64,000 nucleotides of DNA from Polynucleobacter victoriensis (GTDB lineage Bacteria; Pseudomonadota; Gammaproteobacteria; Burkholderiales; Burkholderiaceae): contig NZ_FYEX01000001.1 in the NCBI RefSeq assembly GCF_900187875.1, positions 1,166,502 to 1,230,501 of the forward strand, written 5' to 3'. Every line of letters starts with the position of its first letter. The stretch's first letter is position 1. The translations under genes and the position numbers were made by a program. Of this stretch, positions 34,736 through 44,465 are shown piece by piece. Under the pieces are notes generated by a model. That model had not been told where the DNA came from, did not search any database, and saw nothing but the letters and a program-made list of their open reading frames with translations.

Positions 34736-37531
34736 ATGTCTACACATCGCCTTTTGCTAGTTGACGGTTCTAGCTACTTATACCGTGCATTTCATGCCAT
34801 GCCAGATTTGCGTAATGCGCAAGGATTTCCTACCGGTGCTATTCAAGGTATGGTCAATATGATGCGTCGTGCAAGAACCGAGTTAGACGCTGATCACATA
34901 GCTTGTATCTTTGATGCCAAGGGTAAAACATTTCGTGAAGAGATGTATCCAGAGTACAAAGCAAATCGCTCCTCGATGCCAGAAGATTTGGCTTTGCAAA
35001 TTGAATCAATCCATCAGGTTGTGCGCGCACTAGGTTGGCCTGTATTAGTTGTGCCTGGCATTGAGGCAGATGACGTGATTGGTACTTTGGCAAAACAAGC
35101 AAAAGCAGCTAATTGGGAAGTCTTGATTTCAACTGGCGATAAGGATTTAGCCCAATTAGTTGAGCCTGGTATTAGTCTGATTAACACGATGACAGAAGAG
35201 CGTTTAGACACTGCTGGCGTTTTGAATAAATTTGGCGTTCCTCCAGAGCGAATCGTTGATTACCTCTCAATCATGGGGGATGCTGTAGATAACGTGCCTG
35301 GAGTGCCTAAGGCTGGCCCGAAGACTGCTGTGAAGTGGTTAAATGAATTTGGAACTTTGGATGAGTTAATGCAACGCTCGATAGAGGTAAAGGGCGTGGT
35401 TGGAGAAAACCTCAGAGCAAGCTTAGAGTGGCTGCCAAAAGCCAGAGAACTGTTAACAGTAAAAATTGACTGTGATTTAAATGAGCATTTGATTGGTTTG
35501 CATGAGTTGCATGCCAAGCCAGAAGATAAAGAAACTCTGCGTGAGTTATTTACTCAGTTTGGATTTAAATCTTTATTAAGAGATTTAGATCGTCATAACC
35601 CATCATCTGGAAAGCCAAAAGATTTGACTCTAAAACAAGAGGCGGGGCAGGCTACAGAGACTGCACCAGCCTCAACAATGCCAGCAGGAGATCTCTTTGG
35701 ATTTGTGGCTGACACACCCCAAGAGATAATTGAGCGCCAGTATTCATGTGTGACAACCCAAGCCGATTTTGAGTTGTGGCTAGATAAAATCAATCAGGCC
35801 GAATTAACGTGCGTTGATACAGAGACAACTGGACTAGAGGCTTTGCGAGTTGATTTAGTTGGTATTTCTTTGGCTGTAACACCAGGGGTTGCTTGTTACA
35901 TTCCGCTGGCACATACCACCAATGAAGATCAGCTAGATAAATCTTATGTATTAGAAAAATTAAAGCCTTGGTTAGAGTCAGCGCAGCATAAAAAGCTTGG
36001 CCAAAATCTCAAATACGACATTCATATCTTTGGTAACTGTGGCATTCAGTTGCGAGGCGTAGAGCATGACACCCTATTGCAGTCATATGTTCTGGAGTCT
36101 CATCGCAGTCACGACATGGATAGTATGGCGCTTAGGCATTTGGGCGAAAAAACAATTTCGTATGAAGAGGTTTGTGGCAAGGGAGTTCACCAGATTACTT
36201 TTGATCAGGTGAATTTGGAAACTGCAACTGCATATGCAGCAGAAGACGCTGATATCACTTTGAGATTGCATCACGCAATGTATCCAGCTATTGCTGCAGA
36301 TGAAAAACTTTTAAAAATATACAAAGATATTGAAATGCCAGCGATGCATGCCCTGGCAGTCATGGAGCGCAACGGCATTTTGATTGATGTTCATAAGCTG
36401 GCATCTCAAGGCCAGATTGTGGGGCAGCGTTTATTAGAGTTAGAGAAGCAAATCCATGAGTTAGCTGGTCAGCCTTTTAATATTCAGTCGCCTAAGCAGA
36501 TTGGCGAGATCTTATTTGGCAAATTGGAGTTGCCGGTAGTAAAGAAGACGCCTTCAGGTGCGCCGTCAACAGATGAAGAAGTTTTGCAAAAGTTGGCAGA
36601 GAACTACCCATTGCCTGCCAGAATTTTGGATTACAGAAGTTTGGCTAAGCTGCAATCGACTTATATTGAAAAGTTGCCGCGCATGGTTAATCCTAAAACT
36701 GGTCGCGTGCACACAAGTTATTCTCAAGCGGTGGCAGTTACTGGTCGTTTGGCATCAAGCGATCCTAATTTGCAAAATATTCCAGTTAGAACTGAAGAAG
36801 GTCGCAAGATACGCGAAGCCTTTATTGCTAAGCCGAACTCTGTGATGGTCTCTGCGGACTATTCGCAAATTGAATTAAGAATCATGGCTCACATTGCTGA
36901 GGATGAAAGCTTGTTAAAAGCATTTGCAGCGGGTGAGGATATTCACAAAGCTACTGCTGCTGAAATGTTTCATGTTTCTTTGGATCAAGTCACTTCTGAG
37001 CAAAGGCGTTATGCCAAAGTGATTAACTTTGGTTTGATATATGGCATGAGCGCATTTGGTTTGGCAGGTAATTTAGGTATTGAGAGATCTGCTGCGCAAC
37101 AATATATCGATACATATTTTGCTCGTTATCCTGGTGTGGCTGATTACATGGCAAAAACACGCGTCTTGGCTAAAGAGCGTGGTTATGTAGAAACAGTTTT
37201 TGGGCGTCGTTTATGGTTGCCAGAAATTAGAAGTGCTAACGGCATGAGACGTCAGGGTGCGGAGCGTGCTGCGATTAATGCGCCAATGCAAGGAACTGCA
37301 GCCGACTTGATTAAGTTAGCCATGATTGCGGTGCAGTCTTGGATTGAGCAAAACAATCTAGAAACAAGTATGCTTTTGCAAGTGCATGATGAGTTGGTTC
37401 TCGAAGTGCCTCAGCATGAGCTTGATTTGGTGAAAGAGCATTTACCTCATCTAATGACTAATGTGGCGCAATTGAAGGTGCCTTTACTCGTTGAGGTAGG
37501 TGTTGGTATGAACTGGGAAGAAGCGCACTAA
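34736..37531 (+). CDS. polA: DNA polymerase I
   Basis: This 931-residue polymerase fills gaps and removes RNA primers. The 5'-3' exonuclease occupies about residues 1-290 (LLLVDGSSYLYRAFHAM, GDKDLAQLV, GDAVDNVPG). The 3'-5' proofreading domain spans about 335-520 and keeps its first metal motif, VDTETTGLEAL. The polymerase domain follows, with DYSQIELRIMAH, the O-helix RRYAKVINFGLIYGMSAFG and LQVHDELVLE. I use ATG 34736; a TTG 15 bp upstream is in frame but gives no homology. Confidence 0.97.
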   Translation: MSTHRLLLVDGSSYLYRAFHAMPDLRNAQGFPTGAIQGMVNMMRRARTELDADHIACIFDAKGKTFREEMYPEYKANRSSMPEDLALQIESIHQVVRALGWPVLVVPGIEADDVIGTLAKQAKAANWEVLISTGDKDLAQLVEPGISLINTMTEERLDTAGVLNKFGVPPERIVDYLSIMGDAVDNVPGVPKAGPKTAVKWLNEFGTLDELMQRSIEVKGVVGENLRASLEWLPKARELLTVKIDCDLNEHLIGLHELHAKPEDKETLRELFTQFGFKSLLRDLDRHNPSSGKPKDLTLKQEAGQATETAPASTMPAGDLFGFVADTPQEIIERQYSCVTTQADFELWLDKINQAELTCVDTETTGLEALRVDLVGISLAVTPGVACYIPLAHTTNEDQLDKSYVLEKLKPWLESAQHKKLGQNLKYDIHIFGNCGIQLRGVEHDTLLQSYVLESHRSHDMDSMALRHLGEKTISYEEVCGKGVHQITFDQVNLETATAYAAEDADITLRLHHAMYPAIAADEKLLKIYKDIEMPAMHALAVMERNGILIDVHKLASQGQIVGQRLLELEKQIHELAGQPFNIQSPKQIGEILFGKLELPVVKKTPSGAPSTDEEVLQKLAENYPLPARILDYRSLAKLQSTYIEKLPRMVNPKTGRVHTSYSQAVAVTGRLASSDPNLQNIPVRTEEGRKIREAFIAKPNSVMVSADYSQIELRIMAHIAEDESLLKAFAAGEDIHKATAAEMFHVSLDQVTSEQRRYAKVINFGLIYGMSAFGLAGNLGIERSAAQQYIDTYFARYPGVADYMAKTRVLAKERGYVETVFGRRLWLPEIRSANGMRRQGAERAAINAPMQGTAADLIKLAMIAVQSWIEQNNLETSMLLQVHDELVLEVPQHELDLVKEHLPHLMTNVAQLKVPLLVEVGVGMNWEEAH

Positions 37532-37603
37532 AAATATAAAAAGTAAATATTTAAAAATAGTATTAAAAGAGCAGTACTAAAAAAATATTAAAAGGAGATA
37601 GAT

Positions 37604-38509
37604 ATGAATAAGAATTTGGTGAATGAAGCAGAGTCTTTGTTAAATCCAGCAAAGACTAATCGTAGAGATTTCCTAAAAACGACTGCGGTAGCTACCATGG
37701 GTGTGGGTTACGTTGCTGCTGCTGAACCAGTGATGGCTCAAGCGATCAAAACTGACTTTGAAGGGATCGTTGCGCAAGAAGTGACTTTCTCATCGAAGGG
37801 TTTTGATGTGCCAGCTTATGTTGCGAGACCGAAGGTGACGCCTAAAAAAGGATTACCAGTCATTTTTGTTATCAGTGAAATTTTTGGTGTTCATGAGTAC
37901 ATCGCTGATGTTGCACGACGTTTTGCCAAGCAGGGTTATTTAGCGATTGCACCAGATTTATTTACTAGAGCAGGTGACCCTAATACTTTAGGAACCATGG
38001 CAGAAATCTTGAAAGAAATTGTTGGCAAAACACCTGATGAGCAAGTGTTGTCAGATATTTCTGCGGGTGTTGCTTGGGCTGGAAAAAATGGCGGAGATAT
38101 CAAGCGTGTGGGTATTACAGGATTTTGTTGGGGTGGTCGCATCACTTGGTTAGCTTGTGCACAAATTCCTCAAATGAGAGCGGGTGTGGCTTGGTATGGC
38201 CGTTTGGTTGGCGATAAAACGCCAAACAATCCTTTGCATCCTGTAGACTTGGCACCTCAAATGAAGGCACCGGTACTTGGTTTGTATGGTTCGGCTGATA
38301 CTGGTATACCGTTAGAGACGGTTGAGCAAATGAAGCAAGCTTTGCAAGCAGCAAAAAATAATAAGGCTGCTCAGGCTGCTAAATTTGAAATTTATCCTGA
38401 AGCGCCTCATGCGTTTCATGCAGACTATCGAGCAACGTATCGAGAGGGACCTGCAAAAGATGGTTGGGACAAGTGCCTAGCCTGGTTGAAGCAACAAGGA
38501 GTTGTATGA
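37604..38509 (+). CDS. Tat-exported dienelactone hydrolase family protein
   Basis: This 301-residue alpha/beta hydrolase of the DLH family has a twin-arginine signal (TNRRDFLKTTAVATMGVG, residues 18-35; probable cleavage after VMA near residue 46). The catalytic triad is visible: Cys in GFCWGGRITW, Asp in GSADTGIPL, His in PHAFHADY. Cys as nucleophile is the DLH mark. Family members hydrolyse dienelactones or other carboxylic esters; the substrate here is unknown. An AAAGGAGATAG ribosome site precedes the ATG. Its stop overlaps the start of the ZIP transporter gene as ATGA. Confidence 0.85.
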   Translation: MNKNLVNEAESLLNPAKTNRRDFLKTTAVATMGVGYVAAAEPVMAQAIKTDFEGIVAQEVTFSSKGFDVPAYVARPKVTPKKGLPVIFVISEIFGVHEYIADVARRFAKQGYLAIAPDLFTRAGDPNTLGTMAEILKEIVGKTPDEQVLSDISAGVAWAGKNGGDIKRVGITGFCWGGRITWLACAQIPQMRAGVAWYGRLVGDKTPNNPLHPVDLAPQMKAPVLGLYGSADTGIPLETVEQMKQALQAAKNNKAAQAAKFEIYPEAPHAFHADYRATYREGPAKDGWDKCLAWLKQQGVV

Positions 38510-39294
38510 CATTGTTTTGGATTGTTCTAGCTACAACTGTAGCTGGGATATTGAGTATCACGGCGGCGGCCAGTTTATCGCTGACCATCTTGTCACGCAT
38601 GGTCGATAAGATGGTGAGTTTATCTGTGGGCGTTTTACTGGCTACTGCTTTGTTGCACTCTTTACCAGAGGCTTTTACAACGCCAGATGTAGATATTCCA
38701 TCCTTATTTATGGTGTTGTTTGCAGGTCTTTTAGGATTCTTTATTTTAGAAAAGGCTGCACTCTTGCGTCATAGCCATCATCATGAGCATGATGGGCACG
38801 GTCATCATCACGGGCATGACGCTGAATCAGCTGGTAGAAGCGGTTGGGTGATTTTGCTCGGAGATGGCCTACATAATTTTGCGGATGGTATTTTGATTGC
38901 CGCAGCATTTTTGGTAGACCCTCAAATTGGTGTTTTGACTGCTGTAGCAATTGCCTTGCATGAGATCCCACAAGAAGTTGGTGACTTCATTGTTCTTTTA
39001 AATGCCGGCTTTACTAAAGCACGTGCACTGCTATATAACTTGATTTCAAGCATGATGGCTGTAGTGGGTGGCGTGCTGGGGTATTTCTTTTTGGATCGCG
39101 CAGAATCCTTGATTCCTTATGTGATTGTTTTGGCTTCAAGTAGTTTTATTTACATCGCTGTGAGTGACTTGATGCCGCAAATGCACAGAAGACCAAAGCT
39201 CAAAGAGTCCATTGAGCAATTAACCTTGATTATTCTGGGTGTGGGTATTGTTTTACTGATTTCTGAAATCAGTCATTTATCTCACGGACACTAA
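38506..39294 (+). CDS. ZIP-family divalent metal transporter
   Basis: This 262-residue membrane protein of about eight helices has a cytoplasmic His-rich loop (HSHHHEHDGHGHHHGHD, about residues 88-104). The ZIP helices IV and V carry metal ligands in GDGLHNFADGILIAAAF and ALHEIPQEVGDFI. It should bring zinc or another divalent metal into the cytoplasm. I use ATG 38506, which overlaps the hydrolase stop and follows CAAGGAG, rather than an in-frame start 42 bp upstream. It ends facing the sulfurtransferase gene. Confidence 0.9.
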   Translation: MTLFWIVLATTVAGILSITAAASLSLTILSRMVDKMVSLSVGVLLATALLHSLPEAFTTPDVDIPSLFMVLFAGLLGFFILEKAALLRHSHHHEHDGHGHHHGHDAESAGRSGWVILLGDGLHNFADGILIAAAFLVDPQIGVLTAVAIALHEIPQEVGDFIVLLNAGFTKARALLYNLISSMMAVVGGVLGYFFLDRAESLIPYVIVLASSSFIYIAVSDLMPQMHRRPKLKESIEQLTLIILGVGIVLLISEISHLSHGH

Positions 39295-39309
39295 TCAATC
39301 TATTAAAGA

Positions 39310-40146
39310 TTACTGTGCAACGGGCCTACTTGGGTCCGATGACCACTCGCTCCAACTGCCAGCGTAAATAGAAGAGCCCATGAGGCCTGCCAATTCCATA
39401 GCAAACATGTTGTGGCATGCAGTGATGCCTGAGCCGCACTGATGCACGATTTTTTCGCTTGAAATGTTGCCAATGACTGATTGGAATTCATGACGCAAAA
39501 CATCAGGATCTTTAAAAGTGCCATCGCTTTTAAGGTTGTCTTTAAAGAAACGATTGAGTGCGCCAGGGATGTGGCCAGCCACAGGATCTAAAGTTTCATT
39601 TTGACCATGAAAGCGATCATTAGATCTTGCATCAAGAATCGTGAAGTTTTTGCTCTCCAAATTGGCAACAACCTGATTCACTAATACCAGGTTGTTGAAT
39701 TCGGTGAGAGTGGTTTGCGGCGCAGCTTGCCTGTGAGTTTCAGATTGTTCTGATGGGTAGCCCAATTGGCACCATGTTTGATAACCGCCATTAAGTAGTT
39801 CAATATGCTGATGCCCTACAGCTTTTAGCATCCACCATAATCTCACTGCATACATGCACGATTGGTTGTCGTAAATGACAACTCTGCTATCGGGAGTGAT
39901 GCCCAGTGCCGCATAGGTCTTTTGCCAAGCGGCGATGCTTGGTAATGGATGTCTACCATTGCGACCATTTTTTTCTGAAGCTAAATCTTTGTCAGAGTGA
40001 ACATAAATTGCACCCGGTATGTGACCCTCTAAATAAGACTTATAGCCAGCTTCAGAATCCACTAGATCGAAGCGACAGTCAAACAACAAAAAATCCTGTT
40101 GTTCATCAATTAATTGTTTTACTTGTTGTGCTTCGATCAGTGCCAT
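39310..40146 (-). CDS. Sulfurtransferase, 3-mercaptopyruvate type
   Basis: This 278-residue protein has two rhodanese domains (about residues 1-130 and 150-278). The C-terminal one has the catalytic loop CGSGITACHN, which follows the CG[S/A]GxT pattern of 3-mercaptopyruvate sulfurtransferases rather than the CRxGxT of thiosulfate enzymes. FDCRFDL and GHIPGAIYV are also typical. It would move sulfur to cyanide, thiols or protein acceptors. ATG 40146 is used since homology begins at MALIEAQQV. It lies 5 bp downstream of the Rieske oxygenase gene. Confidence 0.87.
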   Translation of the reverse strand: MALIEAQQVKQLIDEQQDFLLFDCRFDLVDSEAGYKSYLEGHIPGAIYVHSDKDLASEKNGRNGRHPLPSIAAWQKTYAALGITPDSRVVIYDNQSCMYAVRLWWMLKAVGHQHIELLNGGYQTWCQLGYPSEQSETHRQAAPQTTLTEFNNLVLVNQVVANLESKNFTILDARSNDRFHGQNETLDPVAGHIPGALNRFFKDNLKSDGTFKDPDVLRHEFQSVIGNISSEKIVHQCGSGITACHNMFAMELAGLMGSSIYAGSWSEWSSDPSRPVAQ

Positions 40147-40151
40147 GATGG

Positions 40152-41258
40152 TTAACCTTGGTTGTAAGACATCGCTTTTCTGTACCACTCATGGAAGTGT
40201 TGCATGCCATCTTCCATAGGGCTTTGATAAGGTCCTACTTCATTCACGCCGCGATCTAATAAAGCTTTTCTGCCTGCATCCATGCGTTCGGCAATTTCAT
40301 CATCTTCGATGCAAGTTTCCATATAAGCAGATCTTTCTGCTTCGATGAATTCTCTCTCGAAAAGAGCGATTTCTTCTGGGTAATAGAACTCAACAATATT
40401 TCTAGTTTTATTGGGGCCCAATGGCTGTAGTGTCGAAATACACAAAACACCTGGATACCACTCAACCATGATGTTGGGGTAATAAGTTAACCAGATTGCA
40501 CCGAACTTAGGCATTTTGCCTTCGTAGTGTCTTAACACCGCCTCATGCCAGCGCTTATAAGTGTCAGAGCCTGCTTGCTTGAGTTGATTGTGGATGCCAA
40601 CAGTTTGTACGCTGTACCAATCACCAAATTGCCAAGCGAGGTCTTCGCATGACACAAACTTGCCAAGGCCTGGGTGGAATGGCACAACGTGGTAATCCTC
40701 GAGGTAGACCTCAATGAATGTTTTCCAGTTGTAGTTGCATTCATGCACTTCAACGTGATCAAGCATATAGCCTGAAAAATCTAAATCTTTAGCGACCCCC
40801 ATTTTTTTAAGGTCGGCATGAACATCTCTTGGACCTTCGAACAATAAACCTTGCCAATTTTGTAGCGGGCTTTTACCTAAGTTAAGGCAGGGTTGTTCAT
40901 CAAAATGAGGTGCGCCTAATAAAGTGCCATCAGTTTTGTATGTCCAGCGATGCAATGGGCACACAATATTTTCGACGTGCCCTTTGCCATTGAGCATGAT
41001 GGCCTGACGATGGCGACAAACGTTGGATAGTAATTCAATACCTTGTTGATTTTTTACTAGAACGCGACCTTCGTTTTCTGCGCTTAGAGTTTGGTAATCG
41101 CCAACCTCTGGAACCATCAGTTCGTGACCCACGTAACCAGGCCCCTGCTTGAATAGCAGTTCAATTTCGCGTTGATACAGCTCGACATCAAAATATGCCG
41201 ACACTGGCAGTTGTAGCTTGGACGGCGCAAGATGTTGCGCGGTAGCTAGATTAGTCAT
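40152..41258 (-). CDS. Rieske ring-hydroxylating oxygenase, alpha-subunit type
   Basis: This 368-residue protein has an N-terminal Rieske domain, with ligands Cys and His in NVCRHRQAIML and again in CPLHRWTYKTDG. The C-terminal catalytic domain has mononuclear iron ligands in VYLEDYHVVPFHPGL. No beta subunit or reductase gene is adjacent, so the substrate and electron donor are unknown. The ferredoxin-type reductase at 17.7 kb is a possible but unlinked partner. ATG 41258 is preferred to a GTG 9 bp upstream. The sulfurtransferase gene follows in the same direction after 5 bp. Confidence 0.87.
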   Translation of the reverse strand: MTNLATAQHLAPSKLQLPVSAYFDVELYQREIELLFKQGPGYVGHELMVPEVGDYQTLSAENEGRVLVKNQQGIELLSNVCRHRQAIMLNGKGHVENIVCPLHRWTYKTDGTLLGAPHFDEQPCLNLGKSPLQNWQGLLFEGPRDVHADLKKMGVAKDLDFSGYMLDHVEVHECNYNWKTFIEVYLEDYHVVPFHPGLGKFVSCEDLAWQFGDWYSVQTVGIHNQLKQAGSDTYKRWHEAVLRHYEGKMPKFGAIWLTYYPNIMVEWYPGVLCISTLQPLGPNKTRNIVEFYYPEEIALFEREFIEAERSAYMETCIEDDEIAERMDAGRKALLDRGVNEVGPYQSPMEDGMQHFHEWYRKAMSYNQG

Positions 41259-41413
41259 TCTTCCCACCCCCGAAAAAAGTCAGCCGAAGCTAAGCGGAAT
41301 AACCAATCCAACCATCGACGGGTCGATATTGGAAAGGAAAAGGGGATTATACCCACCCTAAAAGCCTTAAAATCTATCTGTGAATTGTTTTTCGTCAAAT
41401 AAGAGAGATTTTT

Positions 41414-41632
41414 ATGCCTAAAAAATTGGCAACAGAAGAGTCTGGCCTAGATCCTAACCTTCGCTATGAAGAGGCAGTAGCTGAGCTCGAGGGTTTAATC
41501 GCCAAAATGGAGTCTGGTAAGTTGTCGCTTGAAGACACATTGAGTGCTTACAAGCGTGGCGCCGATTTGCTAAAGCATTGCCAACAAGTTTTAGAGCAAG
41601 TTGAGCAACAAGTGAAGATTGTTCAAAGTTAA
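41414..41632 (+). CDS. xseB: Exodeoxyribonuclease VII small subunit
   Basis: This 72-residue protein matches XseB, the small subunit of exonuclease VII: RYEEAVAELEGLIAKMESG, LSLEDTLSAYKRGADLL and CQQVLEQVEQQV. The large subunit is not in the window. The last base of its TAA is the first base of the ispA ATG (TAATG), so the two are coupled. It heads the xseB-ispA-dxs-folE2 run. Confidence 0.94.
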   Translation: MPKKLATEESGLDPNLRYEEAVAELEGLIAKMESGKLSLEDTLSAYKRGADLLKHCQQVLEQVEQQVKIVQS

Positions 41633-42534
41633 TGTCAAATCACGCCGCACTTGCTAGCCAGTGGATGGCCGCCTCTGCCCAAAGGGTAGATCAAGCTATA
41701 GAAACTTCCTTTGACGATTGGAGTGTTTCTGCGCAGCAATTAAAAGATGCGATGCACTATGCAGCGACTGGCGGTGGAAAAAGAATCAGACCTTTATTGG
41801 TATACGCCACAGCTGCTTTATCCAACAAGCCATTGGATGACATTCCTGGTATTGATGATTGTGCTGTGGCTTTGGAGTTATTTCATACGTATTCGTTGGT
41901 ACATGATGATTTGCCCTCGATGGATAACGATGACTTAAGGCGTGGTCGCCCAACTGTTCACAAAGTCTATGATGAAGCAACTGCACTCTTAGTGGGCGAT
42001 GCTTTGCAGTCAATGGCGTTTGGTTTGCTGGCCAACAGTCGTCTAACTGAAGCGCAAAAAGTTGCCATGATTTCATCATTGGCAACATCAGGTGGTCTTG
42101 CTGGAATGGCTGGTGGCCAAGCAATTGACCTTGAAAATGTGGGCAAGCCCCTCACCAAAGAGGCCCTTGAGAATATGCATCGTTTGAAAACAGGTGCTTT
42201 ATTAAGAACGGCTGTGCAGATGGGTGGTATTGCTATTGATTTAAATCCTCAGCAACTCAAATCATTAGACCAATACGCTAGTGCCCTAGGTTTAGCATTT
42301 CAGGTGGTGGATGATATTTTGGATGCCACAGCAGATAGTCAAACCTTGGGTAAAACCGCTGGAAAAGATGCTGCTGCCAACAAACCGACTTTTGTATCTT
42401 TGATGAATTTAGACGGTGCGCGAGAATTTGCGAGAAAATTACATCTAGAAGCTGTAGAAAGCCTAGCAGTTTGGGGCGACAATGCTTATTTATTGAAAGC
42501 AATTGCTGATAAGGTGCTGTACAGGCAGAGTTAA
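41632..42534 (+). CDS. ispA: Farnesyl diphosphate synthase (geranyltranstransferase)
   Basis: This 300-residue trans-prenyltransferase condenses IPP with DMAPP and GPP to farnesyl diphosphate. The first Asp-rich motif is DDLPSMDNDDLRRG, with the two-residue insertion typical of the bacterial enzyme. The second is FQVVDDILD. GGGKRIRPLLVYA and HRLKTGALLRTAV are also present. It sits between xseB and dxs, the standard proteobacterial isoprenoid cluster. Confidence 0.95.
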   Translation: MSNHAALASQWMAASAQRVDQAIETSFDDWSVSAQQLKDAMHYAATGGGKRIRPLLVYATAALSNKPLDDIPGIDDCAVALELFHTYSLVHDDLPSMDNDDLRRGRPTVHKVYDEATALLVGDALQSMAFGLLANSRLTEAQKVAMISSLATSGGLAGMAGGQAIDLENVGKPLTKEALENMHRLKTGALLRTAVQMGGIAIDLNPQQLKSLDQYASALGLAFQVVDDILDATADSQTLGKTAGKDAAANKPTFVSLMNLDGAREFARKLHLEAVESLAVWGDNAYLLKAIADKVLYRQS

Positions 42535-42555
42535 TTGCTAGCTTTTTGAATATTT

Positions 42556-44451
42556 ATGACAGATTTACTAAAAACAATTAATAGTCCCGCTGATTTGCGT
42601 GAGCTCACACGTGAACAGTTGCCTGGGCTTTCTCAGGAATTACGTGACTTTTTGGTAGATTCTGTTTCTAAAACAGGCGGTCATCTCTCATCTAATTTGG
42701 GAACTGTAGAGCTGACAGTCGCTTTGCATTATGTCTTTCAGACTCCATACGATCGCCTAATTTGGGATGTGGGTCATCAAAGTTATCCGCATAAGATTTT
42801 GACTGGTCGTCGTGACAAGATGGACACCTTGCGTCATTACGGTGGCATTTCAGGCTTTCCGCGTCGCGTTGAAAGCGAATATGACACATTTGGTACGGCG
42901 CATTCTTCAACCAGTATCTCTGCGGCTCTTGGTATGGCTTTGGGGGCGCGTGCGCAAGGTGAAAAGCGAGTAGCCGTTGCGGTGATTGGCGATGGCGCCA
43001 TGAGCGCAGGTATGGCTTTTGAAGCTCTGAATAACGGTGGTATCCATAAAGATCTACCGTTGGTGGTGATTTTGAATGACAACGATATGTCGATATCACC
43101 AGCAGTGGGTGCATTGAATCGTTACTTGGCGCGTTTGATGAGTGGTCGTTTTTATGCGGCTACCAAGAAGGGCTTAGACAGCGTTCTATCAATGGCACCA
43201 CCGCTACGAGAATTTGCAAAACGTTTAGAAGAGCATGCCAAAGGCATGGTGGTGCCCGGAACTATTTTTGAAGAATTTGGTTTTAACTACATTGGCCCTA
43301 TTGATGGTCATGATCTTGATTCATTGATTCCAACTTTGCAAAACGTTAGACGTTTAGCATTGGAAGGTGAAGGCCCTCAGTTCTTGCACATCGTCACCAA
43401 GAAAGGCCAAGGCTATAAATTGGCTGAAGCTGATCCAATTTTGTATCACGGCCCAGGTAAGTTTGATCCTGCAAAAGGTATTACACCGGCAGCTTCTGTG
43501 AAGAAAACATTCACGCAAGTATTTGGTGACTGGTTGTGCGATATGGCCGAAGCGGATAAGCGCTTGGTTGGTATCACTCCGGCGATGCGTGAAGGTTCAG
43601 GCATGGTCGATTTTGAGGCGCGCTTCCCAGATCGTTACTTTGATGTAGGTATTGCTGAGCAGCACGCAGTGACATTTGCCGGTGGTCTTGCTTGTGAGGG
43701 CATGAAGCCAGTGGTAGCGATTTATTCGACCTTCTTGCAACGTGGCTACGATCAGTTGATTCATGATGTGGCTCTACAAGATTTACCGGTGGTATTTGCA
43801 TTAGACCGTTCAGGGTTGGTAGGTGCGGACGGTGCAACACATGCGGGTGTTTACGACATTCCATTCATTCGTTGTATTCCTAATATGTTGTTGATGGCGC
43901 CAGCTGATGAGGCGGAGTGTCGTGATCTTTTAACAACAGCGTTTAAGCAAAACCATCCTTCTGCTGTGCGTTATCCAAGAGGCGCTGGTGTAGGTGTGGC
44001 AGTAACCAAAGAGCTTAAAGAGTTGCCACTAGGTAAGGGTGAGATTAGACGCACATCAACAGCTAAAAATTCGCCGAAGGTGGCAATACTTGCATTTGGT
44101 ACCTTGCTCTACCCAGCGCTTGAAGTTGCAGAAGCTTTTGATGCAACCGTTGCCAATATGAGATTCATTAAGCCATTAGATACTGATTTGGTTTGTGAGT
44201 TAGCTAAGAGTCATGATTTGATTGTGACACTTGAAGAGGGTGCTATTGGTGGTGGTGCTGGCAGTGCTTGTCTTGAGGCTCTCTCTGCAGCCGGTATAGA
44301 GGTGCCAAGTTTGGTACTTGGTTTACCTGATAGATTCATTGATCATGGCGATCATGCATTGCTCATGAAAGAATGTGGTTTGGATGTTGAAGGCATAACT
44401 AAAGCCATTGCTCTAAAGCTGGGAATTAACCCTAAAAAGCAAGCCGCCTGA
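42556..44451 (+). CDS. dxs: 1-deoxy-D-xylulose-5-phosphate synthase
   Basis: This 631-residue thiamine-diphosphate enzyme joins pyruvate and glyceraldehyde-3-phosphate in the first MEP-pathway step. It has WDVGHQSYPHKILTGRR, the TPP/Mg motif GDGAMSAGMAFEALNN followed by LNDNDMSISP, and the transketolase pyrimidine-domain DVGIAEQHAVTFAGGLA with SGLVGADGATHAG. It follows ispA by 21 bp and is followed by folE2. Confidence 0.97.
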   Translation: MTDLLKTINSPADLRELTREQLPGLSQELRDFLVDSVSKTGGHLSSNLGTVELTVALHYVFQTPYDRLIWDVGHQSYPHKILTGRRDKMDTLRHYGGISGFPRRVESEYDTFGTAHSSTSISAALGMALGARAQGEKRVAVAVIGDGAMSAGMAFEALNNGGIHKDLPLVVILNDNDMSISPAVGALNRYLARLMSGRFYAATKKGLDSVLSMAPPLREFAKRLEEHAKGMVVPGTIFEEFGFNYIGPIDGHDLDSLIPTLQNVRRLALEGEGPQFLHIVTKKGQGYKLAEADPILYHGPGKFDPAKGITPAASVKKTFTQVFGDWLCDMAEADKRLVGITPAMREGSGMVDFEARFPDRYFDVGIAEQHAVTFAGGLACEGMKPVVAIYSTFLQRGYDQLIHDVALQDLPVVFALDRSGLVGADGATHAGVYDIPFIRCIPNMLLMAPADEAECRDLLTTAFKQNHPSAVRYPRGAGVGVAVTKELKELPLGKGEIRRTSTAKNSPKVAILAFGTLLYPALEVAEAFDATVANMRFIKPLDTDLVCELAKSHDLIVTLEEGAIGGGAGSACLEALSAAGIEVPSLVLGLPDRFIDHGDHALLMKECGLDVEGITKAIALKLGINPKKQAA

Positions 44452-44465
44452 AATTGCAGGACAAT

